Shown one piece after another: positions 32,471-42,971 of a stretch of 64,000 nt of DNA (position 1 is its first letter; the number at the start of each line of letters is the position of its first letter). The notes beneath the pieces are model-generated. The model searched no databases and was not told where the DNA came from. It worked only from the letters and a program-made list of their open reading frames with translations. The translations under genes and the position numbers were made by a program. Origin of the DNA: Parapedobacter tibetensis (lineage in GTDB: Bacteria > Bacteroidota > Bacteroidia > Sphingobacteriales > Sphingobacteriaceae); assembly GCF_024643205.1 (NCBI RefSeq), contig NZ_JAMKQJ010000014.1:114570-178569 (forward strand), given 5' to 3'.

Positions 32471-34888
32471 TTAGTTGAATAATGGTGGGTAATCCTTCGG
32501 ATTCGACTCACTCATCATACTGTACACCGCTTCGATCACGTCATCTGCCGACGGCTTGGAGAAATAGTCCCCATCTGATCCATATGGAGGTCGGTGAGCC
32601 TTGGCTGTCAGCGTACGGGGTTGTCCATCGAGATGGTAGTACCCATTTTGTTCCTCCAATATTTGCTGCAAGATAAATGCTGAGGCACCCCCCGGCACAT
32701 CCTCATCTACTACCAATAATTTATTCGTTTTCCTCAGCGATTGGGCACATAGGTGTTCCTCATCAAAGGGTTGCAGGGTTTGCGGATCAACGATCTCGAT
32801 AGAAATACCGAGCTTGCCGAGCTCAGTGGATGCTTCCTGCACGATACGTAACGTAGATCCATAGGATACCACAGTTACATCTTTTCCTTCCTTTACCACT
32901 TCCGCCCTGCCCAATGGCACAGTAAACTCTCCGACATTTACAGGCATACGTTCCTTGAGCCGGTATCCATTCAGGCACTCGATTACCAAAGCGGGTTCGT
33001 CAGACCGGAGAAGGGTATTGTACATCCCTGCCGCCTGCGTCATGTTGCGGGGTACACATATGTGAATGCCCCTTAGTGAGCCGAGAATCATGCTCATAGG
33101 CGATCCCGAATGCCAGATGCCTTCCAATCGATGTCCACGCGTACGGATAATCAACGGCGCCTTTTGACCGGCTTTGGTCCGATAGCTGAGGCTAGCCAAA
33201 TCATCGGTCAGCACGGTGAGACCATATACCAAATAATCCAAGTATTGGATTTCCGCGATGGGCCGTAATCCACGCATGGCAAGGCCAACGCCCTGGCCAA
33301 TGATGGCAGCTTCACGGATGCCCGTATCAAAAATACGGTGCTCGCCATACTTGGCCTGTAATCCGGCAAACCCCTGGTTCACATCTCCTATCTTGCCTAC
33401 ATCTTCTCCAAAACCTATCAGCCGAGCGTCCCGGGCAAAATTAGCGTCGAAGCATGCATTCAATACTTCCCTGCCATCCACGGTTTTACTATCCGCAGGA
33501 TAATCAGCAGGGACAATGGGTACATGTTTGGGCGATTCTACCGTTTCCGTAAACAGGCCGCTATTGTATCGATCTTTATTGATTTCTTGTTTTTCACTAT
33601 ACCAAGCCAATAATGCCGACTTTGCTTCGCTAGGGGTGCCCCGCAGCAAACGAATAACTCGCCTCACCGTACTGTACACTTCTTTGAGCGAAGGTTCGGT
33701 ATTCGACTTCAATTCGTTGAGCAATAACCGCACGGTACCATCAGGAATTGCTGCTAATAAGACAATAGCCTCATCTACTTCCCACTTGAGTGTTTTATTA
33801 TAATCTGTCCACGCTCTTCGTTGCTCGATGCGTACCTGTTCTTTTACCGTGCGCTCGATACCTGTCAATTCATCTTCATCGGTTATCCCTGATTCGATTA
33901 TCCAGACCCGCATTTTAGCAATACAATCAAGCTCTTTTTCCCAAGCCAGACGTTCTTTAGACTTGTAACGTTCGTGTGAACCGGATGAGGAATGGCCCTG
34001 CGGCTGGGTCATCTCCGTTACATGAACCAGCACGGGTACATGCTGCTCTCTACTGATCTTTGCTGCCTTCTCGTATGTTTCGCAAAGGCCCGGATAATCC
34101 CATCCCTTCACCTTAAAAATCTCAAACCCCTCACCATTTTCATCCCGTTGGAAGCCCTTAAGCACTTCCGAAATATCTGCTTTGGTCGTTTGTACCTCAT
34201 TGGATACCGAAATACCGTATCCGTCGTCCCATATGGAAATCACCGTAGGGATTTGCCGAACACCAGCGGCGTTCACCGCTTCAAAAAAGACTCCTTCAGA
34301 GGTGGAAGCATTGCCTATTGTACCGAATGCAATTTCGTTCCCATTATTGGAAAAGCTGCTCATATCGGCCAAATCAGGATTATTTCGATATATTTTAGAG
34401 GCAAGCCCAAAACCCAAAAGGCGCGGCATCTGTCCGCCGGTTGTAGAGATATCCGCCGACGAATTTTTCATCAAGGTTTGGTCTACCCACTTTCCTTCTG
34501 GCGTGAGCATCCGGGTGGCAAAATGGCTATTCATCTGCCTACCAGCAGATGATGGATCCGCTTCCACATCTGGATGGGCATAGAGCTGTGAAAAGAATTG
34601 GTAAATCGAGATAATCCCTGATGCAAACATGAAGGTTTGGTCGCGGTAATACCCTGAACGCCAATCACCAAGTTGGAACACTTTGGCCATGGCTATTTGT
34701 GCCAACTCCTTCCCATCTCCAAATACGCCGAACTTTGCTTTGCCAGTAAGCACTTCTTTACGGCCTAACAAACTTACAAACCTGCTTTCTACAGCAATTC
34801 TGTAATCTTCTATTACAAAGGCTCTGAAATCGTCAAAACTTAGTTTAGCATGGGCCGACTCGCTATGTTTAGTATGGGTATCGGACAT
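32471..34888 (-). CDS. 2-oxoacid dehydrogenase E1, fused alpha and beta subunits
   Basis: 805 residues. The N-terminal half is E1-alpha with the TPP/Mg block GNASTSEGVFFEAVNAAGVRQ and WDDGYGISV (about 190-230), then TQPQGHSSSGSHERY. The C-terminal half (from about 470) is E1-beta, with GFGEDVGKIGDVNQGFAGLQ, DTGIREAAIIGQGVGLAMRG, IIRTRGHRLEGIWHSGSPM and DEDVPGGASAFILQQIL. This fused form is common in Bacteroidota and is usually annotated as branched-chain or general 2-oxoacid dehydrogenase E1. It decarboxylates an alpha-ketoacid and passes the acyl group to an E2. No E2 or E3 gene is adjacent, so the substrate (branched-chain ketoacids or pyruvate) is open. It is convergent with the ROK gene. 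Confidence 0.92.
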   Translation of the reverse strand: MSDTHTKHSESAHAKLSFDDFRAFVIEDYRIAVESRFVSLLGRKEVLTGKAKFGVFGDGKELAQIAMAKVFQLGDWRSGYYRDQTFMFASGIISIYQFFSQLYAHPDVEADPSSAGRQMNSHFATRMLTPEGKWVDQTLMKNSSADISTTGGQMPRLLGFGLASKIYRNNPDLADMSSFSNNGNEIAFGTIGNASTSEGVFFEAVNAAGVRQIPTVISIWDDGYGISVSNEVQTTKADISEVLKGFQRDENGEGFEIFKVKGWDYPGLCETYEKAAKISREQHVPVLVHVTEMTQPQGHSSSGSHERYKSKERLAWEKELDCIAKMRVWIIESGITDEDELTGIERTVKEQVRIEQRRAWTDYNKTLKWEVDEAIVLLAAIPDGTVRLLLNELKSNTEPSLKEVYSTVRRVIRLLRGTPSEAKSALLAWYSEKQEINKDRYNSGLFTETVESPKHVPIVPADYPADSKTVDGREVLNACFDANFARDARLIGFGEDVGKIGDVNQGFAGLQAKYGEHRIFDTGIREAAIIGQGVGLAMRGLRPIAEIQYLDYLVYGLTVLTDDLASLSYRTKAGQKAPLIIRTRGHRLEGIWHSGSPMSMILGSLRGIHICVPRNMTQAAGMYNTLLRSDEPALVIECLNGYRLKERMPVNVGEFTVPLGRAEVVKEGKDVTVVSYGSTLRIVQEASTELGKLGISIEIVDPQTLQPFDEEHLCAQSLRKTNKLLVVDEDVPGGASAFILQQILEEQNGYYHLDGQPRTLTAKAHRPPYGSDGDYFSKPSADDVIEAVYSMMSESNPKDYPPLFN

Positions 34889-35269
34889 AATTAAATTGCG
34901 TTTGCTCCAAAAATAGTAAAAAAATATTCGTTTGAAAGGGTATTATACCTTTAAATTCAGATGCTCGTGTTGGTTTCGGCAAAATTGGTCATTTCGTATA
35001 AACCGCTGTATACTTGCTAGGAAATCCCTACCTTTACGGCTTTCAATATAAGTAATAACGTATATCGCGTTAAAAGATTGTAACGGCAACCCATTAAATG
35101 GTGAGGAAAGGGCCGTCGAGCGGGAATCGAATGCGAGGCTGAAAAGACGTTTGCCTTGAATATTATTGCGTTTCTTTTTTTGATACAAAAACTTTTCAGC
35201 ATTTTCGCTAAACCTTTGAAAGGCGATTACGTTAATAAGGTGACAGGCATCAAAAATTATATATAACCC
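34889..35269. other. Divergent intergenic region between E1 and tamB genes
   Basis: 381 bp. The minus strand has a TATTTTTG -7-like box at 34908-34915, 20 bp before the E1 ATG. Short open frames exist on the minus strand (for example 34943-35188), but without recognisable similarity, RBS or start context; they are not called as genes. Nothing else recognisable is seen. Confidence 0.5.
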
Positions 35270-38200
35270 TTGAACAAACTCGGTAGAATAGCGATTAAGA
35301 CACTCCTTTGGATAATAGGGAGTGTCATCGGACTAATATTATTGCTATTCATTTTAATACGAATCCCCGCCATTCAGAACTATGTGGCGCAAAAAGTGAC
35401 CTCATACGTCGAAAATAAAATCAAAACCCCGGTGCGTATCGCCCGTATAAGTCTTGATTTACCCAAATTGCTCGTACTCGAGGGCGTATATTTCGAGGAC
35501 CAATCGCAAGACACACTTCTTGCAGGCGAAAAATTAAGGGTAAACATCAGCATGTTGAAATTGCTGAAAAACACAGTGGAAATCAGCCGAATTGATTTGC
35601 ACGGTGTCACGGCCAAGATAAATCGTACCCTCCCCGATAGCACATTCAACTTCGATTACATCATCCGCGCATTCGTGGGTGAACAGCAAGAACCTTCCCC
35701 TGCTGACAACACCGCACCCATGAAGTTTAATATCGACAGGGTAAACTTCGACCGTGTCCGTTTCCTTTATCGGGATGAAATAATCGGGATGGCGGCGGAA
35801 GTGAACCTCAACCACTTGGATACACGCATCGAGACCTTTGACCTTGAAGGCAATATGCGTTTCGGCCTACCGCGCATCACGATTGATGGCCTGAACGCAT
35901 CGATAAGGCAATGGGCGGTGGCCCAGCCTGAGGAAATGCCAGACGCCGAGGACTTCGGCCTTATGGACACTTCCTCCAGTTCACTGCTTCCAGATATAGA
36001 CATTAATAGATTAGATCTAACCAACATTGACTTCAGCTACGTAGACGAGGCCAGCGCATTGGATACGCGTTTTAAAATAAACAAGCTGTTGGCCAATATC
36101 AACAAGCTGGACTTAAACGGTGAGCTTATCGATGCGAAATCCATCGATCTGGATGGATCGGACTCGCGTGTTTTCTTCGGGCAAGCCGTAAAGCCATCTC
36201 CTTCTTCGAGTGACACATCGGCCAGTGAACCAGCAAACTGGAAACTAAAAGCTGCGTCCTTACAACTTACGAACACCAATTTCGCATATGAAGATGCAAA
36301 CCAACCTCGCATAGCTAAGGGCTTTGACTATGGAAACATGGGGTTAACCGAGGTAAACGGCGACGTCCGTGATTTCTATTACGCCCCAGATTCCATCAGT
36401 GGAAGTTTCGGTGAACTGCGTGCAAAGGATCGCAGCGGGTTTATATTAAATCAGTTCAAGGGTGATTTGATCTACACAAACCAAGGCGTTGAAATACGTA
36501 ACCTTTACGCCGAAACACCCAACACGCAACTACAAGACTACATCAAAGTGTCTTATCCTTCACTGGAAACTATCACCGAAGCGCTTGGCAGTATTCAATT
36601 TGCCGCCGACATCAAAGAAAGCCAAATCGCCATGGAGGATGTCTTGTTTTTTGTTCCCGATTTGGATACCATAGAAATCATGAAGCCGATTTGGCAGCAT
36701 ACTTACCACATCAGCACGGAAATCGATGGTCGCCTTGACGATCTGCACATCCAGAACATGGACTTGACGACACTCGATAAAACCCATATCGTAGGTAGCA
36801 TCCACCTCAAGGGACTGCCTGATACCGATAACCTACAGCTCGATCTTGACTTACAGGAATTGACCACCGGAAAAATAGATTTGGATCGATTAATCGCCCG
36901 CAGCCTCTTGCCAGACACCCTCAATTTCCCGTCCGATATCCACCTCGCGGGTACGTTCAATGGTGGCATGCAGGGTTTCCGTACGGCCATGCAGCTCCAA
37001 ACTAGTATGGGCAATGCTACAATAGATGCCGATTACCAGATAAATCCGCAAACACGGGATACGGTATACGATGCCCAGATAAGCATCGTGGATATCGACA
37101 TTGGACAGTTGATGAAGATGGATTCCGTGTTAGGCAAGGTATCGTTCGCAGCGCATGCGAAAGGAACCGGCTTTGATCCGGCCTCGGCCATAGCGGATAT
37201 CCAGGGCAAATTAATCAGCCTGGAAGCAATGGGTTATACCTATAACGGTATTGATATCAATATGAAAGCCAACGGCGGTGATATCAATGCATCGGTTGTG
37301 AGTGGCGATACCAACATCGATTTTGACCTGAATGCGCATGCTAATATGCGGGGCCGATACCCTAAGGTAACCATGGATCTAATGGTTGATAGTATCAATC
37401 TCAAAAACCTTGGCCTGATGAAAGACGAACTCCGCTATCATGGGCGTATGTTGGTCGACATGGAAACTGCGGATATCGACTATTTAAATGGCTCAGCAGC
37501 TATCGTCAATTCGTCGATAGCCTACAATGACGAGCGTTATGCACTCGATACGGTGAAGTTTCTGGCTGTGGCTGAAGAAGGTTCCAATATGCTGCAATTA
37601 CAATCCGAATTCCTTAATGCCCATATGGTGGGTGATTTCAAGCTGAGCGAATTGGGCGCTTCTGTACAGGATATCATTGCGGTATATTATCAACCTGACT
37701 CCATACCCCCACAATTTGAATATACACCACAATATTTTGACTTCAGCGCACAGTTTACGCGTTCTCGGTTTATCCAGGGCCTTTTTCCTGACCTTACCGA
37801 AATGGAAGACATCACCCTCGATGGCTCATTCAATAGCGATGACAAGATGTTGCTAGCGAAAGCCACCGCTCCCCTTATCGTATATGCAGGCACCCGTATC
37901 AACGATGTAGCAGTTGACCTCAATACGCTGGACAGTGTCCTCTATTATTCAACGCTTATCAACCGGATCGGCGTAGGAAACATCGAGATGATCAACACCT
38001 TGCTCAGTGGCACGGTAAAGCAAAACCAACTGGATTTTGGATTATGGATTAAGGATAATGCAGATAAGGAACGCTACCACCTCGGAATGGGGCTCAAAGT
38101 GGATGCCCGAAACTTCGTTTTCAATTTGTTGGAAAATGGATTAATGCTCAACTATGAACAATGGGATGTAAATCCAGAAAACGCGATATCTTTTGGTAAG

Positions 38201-40561
38201 GATGGCCTAATCACCCATCAATTTATCCTAAGCAACAGTGGGCAAGAAATGGCGATACAGTCTAGAGATTCTACCTTGAATTCGCCGATTGACTTGGTTT
38301 TTAATAACTTCAGGATAGAAACACTAAGCCAAATGCTTGAAAGCGAATTATTGAGTATGGGTGGAGGCATCAATGGAAAAGCAACCGTATCCCGGCTTGA
38401 TACATCGCCCGTGTTTGTTTCGGACATCACGATAGACCGTTTTTACTTCGGAAATGACACGGTTGGCGACATCAACCTCAAAGTAAACAACGAACGTGAA
38501 AACGTGTATGCGGCCGATATCAACATCAAGGGCAATGGCAATGAAATAAGCCTTGTCGGCGACTACATCAGCCCACCTGGTGTAATACCGCAATTGGATT
38601 TTGCATTGGATGTCAATTCGCTTTCCATGCATACGTTGGAGGCATTCAGCCTTGGCTACATCAGGAATGCGACCGGTTCCATCAATGGTAAGCTCAACAT
38701 AAAAGGCACACCAGAACAGCCACTCATTAATGGTGCGCTTAACTTCAACAATGCCGGCCTCAATGTTACCATGCTCAACGCTCCATTCAACATCGATGGA
38801 CAAAGCATCAATTTCAATGACAATGGCATGCGTTTCAACCGCTTCCAATTCACCGATGGCAAGGGTAACACTGCGGTTTTGAATGGCACGGTCAATACGA
38901 AAACCTATACCGATTACCTCTTCGGGCTTACGCTGACGGCAAATGAGTTCCAGGTGCTTAACTCAACCCAAGAGGATAATGACCTGTATTACGGACAGCT
39001 TTTCCTCTCCAGCAATATCCGTATCCAAGGTGATATGCATGCTCCTAATGTAACCGGCACATTGCGGGTCAATGCCGATACCGACGTCACGTTCGTGCTG
39101 CCAAACGAAGATCCGGGCATGGTAGACCGACAAGGTATTGTCCGGTTCGTAAATAGAAGTGATACTGCCCAGGTGAATGTGTTCGCAAAAGTGGATTCCC
39201 TTACCCAAACCAAGTTAATAGGGCTAAACCTGTCGCTCAATATTGAAACCGATAAGGACGCCGCATTCACGATTGTCATTGACCCCGGTAGCCAGGATGC
39301 ATTAGCCATCAAGGGCGAGGCCAAACTGAACGCAGGCATCGATCCCAGCGGCCAAATTATGTTGAGTGGCACCTACACCGTCAATGATGGCAATTATTCC
39401 TTTTCCTTTGGTCCCGTGAAACGTGTTTTCCAGTTCAGACAAGGCAGTACCATCACATGGTCCGGCGATCCCATGGATGCTCGCTTGGACATCACAGCCG
39501 TATATAAGCTGAAAGCTCCTACATTGGAATTGGTACAAAATCAAATCGGGGCCGAACGGCCCAATGTGTACAAACAACGTGTTCCGTTTGATGTAGTCTT
39601 ACGCATATCCGAGCAGATGTTCCAACCTAAACTTGGCTTTGACATCAATTTGGATGAAAACAATGCCATGGTATCACAAGATGTGGCCGGCAAAGTCAAT
39701 ACCGGATTAAACCAGCTACGGGAAAACGAATCCGAAATGAACAAACAGGTGTTCGCGTTGATTGTGCTGGGACGTTTCATGGCCGCGAACCCCTTTGAAA
39801 GCCTTACCGGAGGCGGCGCCGAAGCCCTTGCACGAAATAGTGTCAGCTCATTGCTGAGCGCCCAGCTCAACCGGTTGGCTGGCGACCTCATCCAAGGCGT
39901 GGAGCTGGATTTTGATTTGCAATCGGCTGAAGATTACTCGACAGGATCGGGCCAAAACCGGACAGACCTCAATATCGGTGTGTCTAAAATGCTATTCAAT
40001 GATCGGCTCAAAGTAACCGTTGGCTCCAATTTCGAATTGGAGGGGAATGCACGGCCAGGGGAACAAACGACCAATATTGCTGGCGATATTTCAATAGACT
40101 ACCAACTGTCAAAGGATGGGCGATACCTACTGCGGGCATATCGCAAAAACCAGTACCAGGTGACCCTCCAAGGACAGTTCGTAGAAACAGGCCTTGGCTT
40201 CATCATCAATATGGACTATAATGAATTCAAGGAAATATTCATGAGTGCGGATCGGCTTGCCGATGAGTACAATACGGAAAGCCGTAGTTTCAGGAGACGA
40301 TGGGATGTGGAACGGATGGAAACAGACACAGCGTACCGCGACAGTGTGCGGCGGGTCATACTGGACAGCTTGGAACGCAACGATCCTGAATTCAGGGAAA
40401 GACTAAGGAAACGTAGGGAAAGCCGAGGAGAACAGCAAAACAATGGACAGTCAAACAATGGACAGCCAAATCCAAGCGAATCCAAATTGAAAAATACGGC
40501 AATGCGCAATGAAAGGGAGGAAAACCTCGTGTTGGAAGAAAGGAGCACCGATGAACACTAG
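35270..40561 (+). CDS. tamB: Translocation/assembly module TamB (DUF490/AsmA-like)
   Basis: 1763 residues. The start is a TTG at 35270: no ATG lies upstream in frame, and the resulting N-terminus MNKLGRIAIK plus membrane anchor LLWIIGSVIGLILLLFILIRI is typical. The long middle is repetitive beta-groove sequence (repeated DIDI.-, -NGxL.I-type strands). The C-terminal TamB domain follows (about 1200-1650, for example GTYTVNDGNYSFSFGPVKRVF and VFALIVLGRFMA). The low-complexity tail is rich in Arg, Glu, Asn and Gln. TamB bridges the envelope and works with an Omp85 protein in lipid transport or outer-membrane protein assembly. Its stop overlaps the tamL start by 11 bp. Confidence 0.94.
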   Translation: MNKLGRIAIKTLLWIIGSVIGLILLLFILIRIPAIQNYVAQKVTSYVENKIKTPVRIARISLDLPKLLVLEGVYFEDQSQDTLLAGEKLRVNISMLKLLKNTVEISRIDLHGVTAKINRTLPDSTFNFDYIIRAFVGEQQEPSPADNTAPMKFNIDRVNFDRVRFLYRDEIIGMAAEVNLNHLDTRIETFDLEGNMRFGLPRITIDGLNASIRQWAVAQPEEMPDAEDFGLMDTSSSSLLPDIDINRLDLTNIDFSYVDEASALDTRFKINKLLANINKLDLNGELIDAKSIDLDGSDSRVFFGQAVKPSPSSSDTSASEPANWKLKAASLQLTNTNFAYEDANQPRIAKGFDYGNMGLTEVNGDVRDFYYAPDSISGSFGELRAKDRSGFILNQFKGDLIYTNQGVEIRNLYAETPNTQLQDYIKVSYPSLETITEALGSIQFAADIKESQIAMEDVLFFVPDLDTIEIMKPIWQHTYHISTEIDGRLDDLHIQNMDLTTLDKTHIVGSIHLKGLPDTDNLQLDLDLQELTTGKIDLDRLIARSLLPDTLNFPSDIHLAGTFNGGMQGFRTAMQLQTSMGNATIDADYQINPQTRDTVYDAQISIVDIDIGQLMKMDSVLGKVSFAAHAKGTGFDPASAIADIQGKLISLEAMGYTYNGIDINMKANGGDINASVVSGDTNIDFDLNAHANMRGRYPKVTMDLMVDSINLKNLGLMKDELRYHGRMLVDMETADIDYLNGSAAIVNSSIAYNDERYALDTVKFLAVAEEGSNMLQLQSEFLNAHMVGDFKLSELGASVQDIIAVYYQPDSIPPQFEYTPQYFDFSAQFTRSRFIQGLFPDLTEMEDITLDGSFNSDDKMLLAKATAPLIVYAGTRINDVAVDLNTLDSVLYYSTLINRIGVGNIEMINTLLSGTVKQNQLDFGLWIKDNADKERYHLGMGLKVDARNFVFNLLENGLMLNYEQWDVNPENAISFGKDGLITHQFILSNSGQEMAIQSRDSTLNSPIDLVFNNFRIETLSQMLESELLSMGGGINGKATVSRLDTSPVFVSDITIDRFYFGNDTVGDINLKVNNERENVYAADINIKGNGNEISLVGDYISPPGVIPQLDFALDVNSLSMHTLEAFSLGYIRNATGSINGKLNIKGTPEQPLINGALNFNNAGLNVTMLNAPFNIDGQSINFNDNGMRFNRFQFTDGKGNTAVLNGTVNTKTYTDYLFGLTLTANEFQVLNSTQEDNDLYYGQLFLSSNIRIQGDMHAPNVTGTLRVNADTDVTFVLPNEDPGMVDRQGIVRFVNRSDTAQVNVFAKVDSLTQTKLIGLNLSLNIETDKDAAFTIVIDPGSQDALAIKGEAKLNAGIDPSGQIMLSGTYTVNDGNYSFSFGPVKRVFQFRQGSTITWSGDPMDARLDITAVYKLKAPTLELVQNQIGAERPNVYKQRVPFDVVLRISEQMFQPKLGFDINLDENNAMVSQDVAGKVNTGLNQLRENESEMNKQVFALIVLGRFMAANPFESLTGGGAEALARNSVSSLLSAQLNRLAGDLIQGVELDFDLQSAEDYSTGSGQNRTDLNIGVSKMLFNDRLKVTVGSNFELEGNARPGEQTTNIAGDISIDYQLSKDGRYLLRAYRKNQYQVTLQGQFVETGLGFIINMDYNEFKEIFMSADRLADEYNTESRSFRRRWDVERMETDTAYRDSVRRVILDSLERNDPEFRERLRKRRESRGEQQNNGQSNNGQPNPSESKLKNTAMRNEREENLVLEERSTDEH

Positions 40562-42866
40562 GCATGGATTATTACATATGGTCTACGTCGTTGCCACGGT
40601 ATGGTGCCTAGCCAGCTGTAGCAATATCAAATACTTGCCTGAAGGAGAACATCTCTATGTAAAAGGGGAAGTAGAAATCGATACGGATACCATCCCGGAG
40701 CAGTATATCGAGCCGTTGACCACTAACCTCGAAGAGCTGTTGCGTCCGAAAGTCAACAAAAAATTCTTAGGCCTGCGGACCAAACTATACATCTATAACA
40801 TCGCTGGGGAACCGAAAAGTGACCGCGGTCTCAAAGCCTGGATGAAGAATAAGGCTGGTGAACCTCCGGTACTATTAAGTGGTGTCAACCGGGAATATAA
40901 CCAGAATGTGCTCCGGAACCGGCTGGAAAACTTGGGCTTCTTCAATGCCGAAGTCAGTTCAGACACCAGCATTTCCAACCGTAAAGCCACGGTCACCTAT
41001 ACAGCTACCCCACGTATCATCTATCGCATAAAATCCGTGACGTTTGAGGTGGATAGCAGTGAGCTGGGCAAAGCCATCAAGGCATCCGAACCCGGTTCGT
41101 TGCTCCAAGTTGACAGGCCATATAACCTGGACAACATCATTGCCGAGCGTGAACGGATTGATAATCATCTCAAAAACAAGGGATATTACTATTTTAGTCC
41201 AGATCATCTGTTGATTGAGGTGGACAGTACGTCGAGCAACCACCATGTTGACCTCTATGTGACGGTGAAAGGCGAAACACCTGCTCGGGCAAAGAAACCC
41301 TATACCATCAACAACATCTATATATTCCCCAATTATACCCTTACGCAGCGTGGTTACCAGCGTGGTTCGATAAGAAATGCCCAGCTCTACAATGGGCAAT
41401 ATTATTTCATTGATCCGGATATCACATTCCGCAGGTTTGCCATATCGCGGACCATGTTTTTCCATAAAGGTGACCTATATAACCGCAACAGCCACAATCA
41501 AACCATTAGCCAGTTGGTGGGTATGGGCAGCTTCAGGTTTGTCAGGAATGATTTCGTGGAAGTGGACTCGGGGAAAACCAACCTGCTTGATGTACACTAT
41601 TACCTGACCCCTATGCCCAAGCATGGGCTGCGGGTAGAACTGCTTGGCAAAACAGCATCAGTTTACAACGGATCGGAGGTGAACGTCAATTGGCAACACC
41701 GCAACGCATTCAAGAGTGCCGAGTTGCTCACCTTTACCGTATATGGCGGCTTTGAGACCCAAACAGGGGGTAATGTCAATCTCAACTCAAGTTTCTATCG
41801 GTACGGTATAGAGGCCACCCTTTCGTTCCCCCGTATGATCGCTCCATTTAAGTGGCAGCCCACCCGGCGGTTCGTACCGCGCACGTATTTCAGGACGGGC
41901 TATGAGTATCTCAACAGGCGAACCGCCTATAGCCTCAATTCCATGCGGTTTTCATACGGCTATGTCTGGAAAGAAACGCTCCAAAAGGAACACGATCTGG
42001 ATGTACTGGAAGTGGCGTATGTGCAGCCCCGCAACATTACGGATTCCTACCGGGCACAGATGGATACCGTGCCTCCCCTGAGGCATGCCATAGAGCCCCA
42101 ATTAACCTTTGGGCCGAATTATAATTTTACGTATACCAACACCATGGAAACCAGCCGCCAACACACCTATTATTTTAAAGGCGGCTTGGATTTATCAGCC
42201 AACCTTTATGGGTTGATCCGCGGCGCCAACATCAACGAAGGACGTGTATACCAAGTTTTCGGCACCAACTTCTCGCAGTATGTAAAAATCGAGGGGGATG
42301 TGCGGCATTACATGCGATTGGGGAAAAACTCACAATTGGCTTCCCGGGCCATCGCAGGTTTTGGCTATTCGTATGGCAATTCACGCATGCTTCCTTATTT
42401 AAAGCAATATTTCATGGGTGGGCCCAATGGCTTACGAGCATTTAGGGCAAGGGCACTCGGCCCTGGCTCCTATACGCCAGAGTTTTATGGTGAGGATAAT
42501 TTCTTCGCAGACCAAACTGGTGATATCAAGATTGAATTCAATACAGAATATCGGGCCAAACTGGCCAGTGTAGTCAATTGGGCCCTATTTGTGGATGCCG
42601 GAAATATCTGGCTGCAAAACACGGATGAAAACAAACCCGGGGCAAAGTTCAGCCGGGAATTCATCAACGAGTTAGCCGTGGGGGCCGGTGTCGGCCTGCG
42701 ATTCGACTTTACTTACCTGATTATCCGTACGGATCTGGCCATGCCATTGCGGATCCCATATCGGGCGAAGGGTGAACGCTGGGTGCTTGATGAGATTAAT
42801 TTCGGTAATCGAGATTGGCGCCGGAATAACCTCGTGTTTAATTTGGCAATTGGATATCCGTTCTAA
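40551..42866 (+). CDS. tamL: TamL: BamA/TamA-family outer-membrane lipoprotein (Omp85)
   Basis: 771 residues. The start ATG at 40551 gives a lipoprotein signal with lipobox LASC, the feature that marks Bacteroidota TamL; an open frame 14 codons upstream lies inside tamB. POTRA-like repeats occupy about residues 25-330 (for example VLRNRLENLGFFNAEVSSDT, IDNHLKNKGYYYFSPDHLLI). The Omp85 barrel covers the last 400 or so residues, with the loop-6 region GGPNGLRAFRARALGPG and a final strand VFNLAIGYPF. It forms the outer-membrane half of the Tam system with the overlapping tamB. Confidence 0.92.
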   Translation: MNTRHGLLHMVYVVATVWCLASCSNIKYLPEGEHLYVKGEVEIDTDTIPEQYIEPLTTNLEELLRPKVNKKFLGLRTKLYIYNIAGEPKSDRGLKAWMKNKAGEPPVLLSGVNREYNQNVLRNRLENLGFFNAEVSSDTSISNRKATVTYTATPRIIYRIKSVTFEVDSSELGKAIKASEPGSLLQVDRPYNLDNIIAERERIDNHLKNKGYYYFSPDHLLIEVDSTSSNHHVDLYVTVKGETPARAKKPYTINNIYIFPNYTLTQRGYQRGSIRNAQLYNGQYYFIDPDITFRRFAISRTMFFHKGDLYNRNSHNQTISQLVGMGSFRFVRNDFVEVDSGKTNLLDVHYYLTPMPKHGLRVELLGKTASVYNGSEVNVNWQHRNAFKSAELLTFTVYGGFETQTGGNVNLNSSFYRYGIEATLSFPRMIAPFKWQPTRRFVPRTYFRTGYEYLNRRTAYSLNSMRFSYGYVWKETLQKEHDLDVLEVAYVQPRNITDSYRAQMDTVPPLRHAIEPQLTFGPNYNFTYTNTMETSRQHTYYFKGGLDLSANLYGLIRGANINEGRVYQVFGTNFSQYVKIEGDVRHYMRLGKNSQLASRAIAGFGYSYGNSRMLPYLKQYFMGGPNGLRAFRARALGPGSYTPEFYGEDNFFADQTGDIKIEFNTEYRAKLASVVNWALFVDAGNIWLQNTDENKPGAKFSREFINELAVGAGVGLRFDFTYLIIRTDLAMPLRIPYRAKGERWVLDEINFGNRDWRRNNLVFNLAIGYPF

Positions 42867-42888
42867 GGGAATAAGGATCCTTAATCCC
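42867..42888 (+). terminator. Probable terminator after tamBL
   Basis: GGGAATAAGGA/TCCTTAATCCC forms a 10-of-11-bp stem immediately after the tamL stop. It is followed by a loosely T-rich tract (CTCCTTTTATCTTT). Moderate support. Confidence 0.5.
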
Positions 42889-42971
42889 TACTCCTTTTAT
42901 CTTTATTCCTAAATAATTCCTACCTTAGCTACCGTTCGATAATTAATAGTCAAATCCAACTAATAACAACC

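Noticed and set aside
35110..35135. T-loop-like TTCGATTCCCGC on the minus strand, possibly a tRNA or tmRNA end
   Set aside because: The flanking bases do not form a T-arm stem and no acceptor or anticodon arm can be built.
34943..35188. 81-residue minus-strand frame in the E1-tamB gap
   Set aside because: No recognisable family, no ribosome-binding site and odd composition. The sequence could be a relic but nothing supports a gene.
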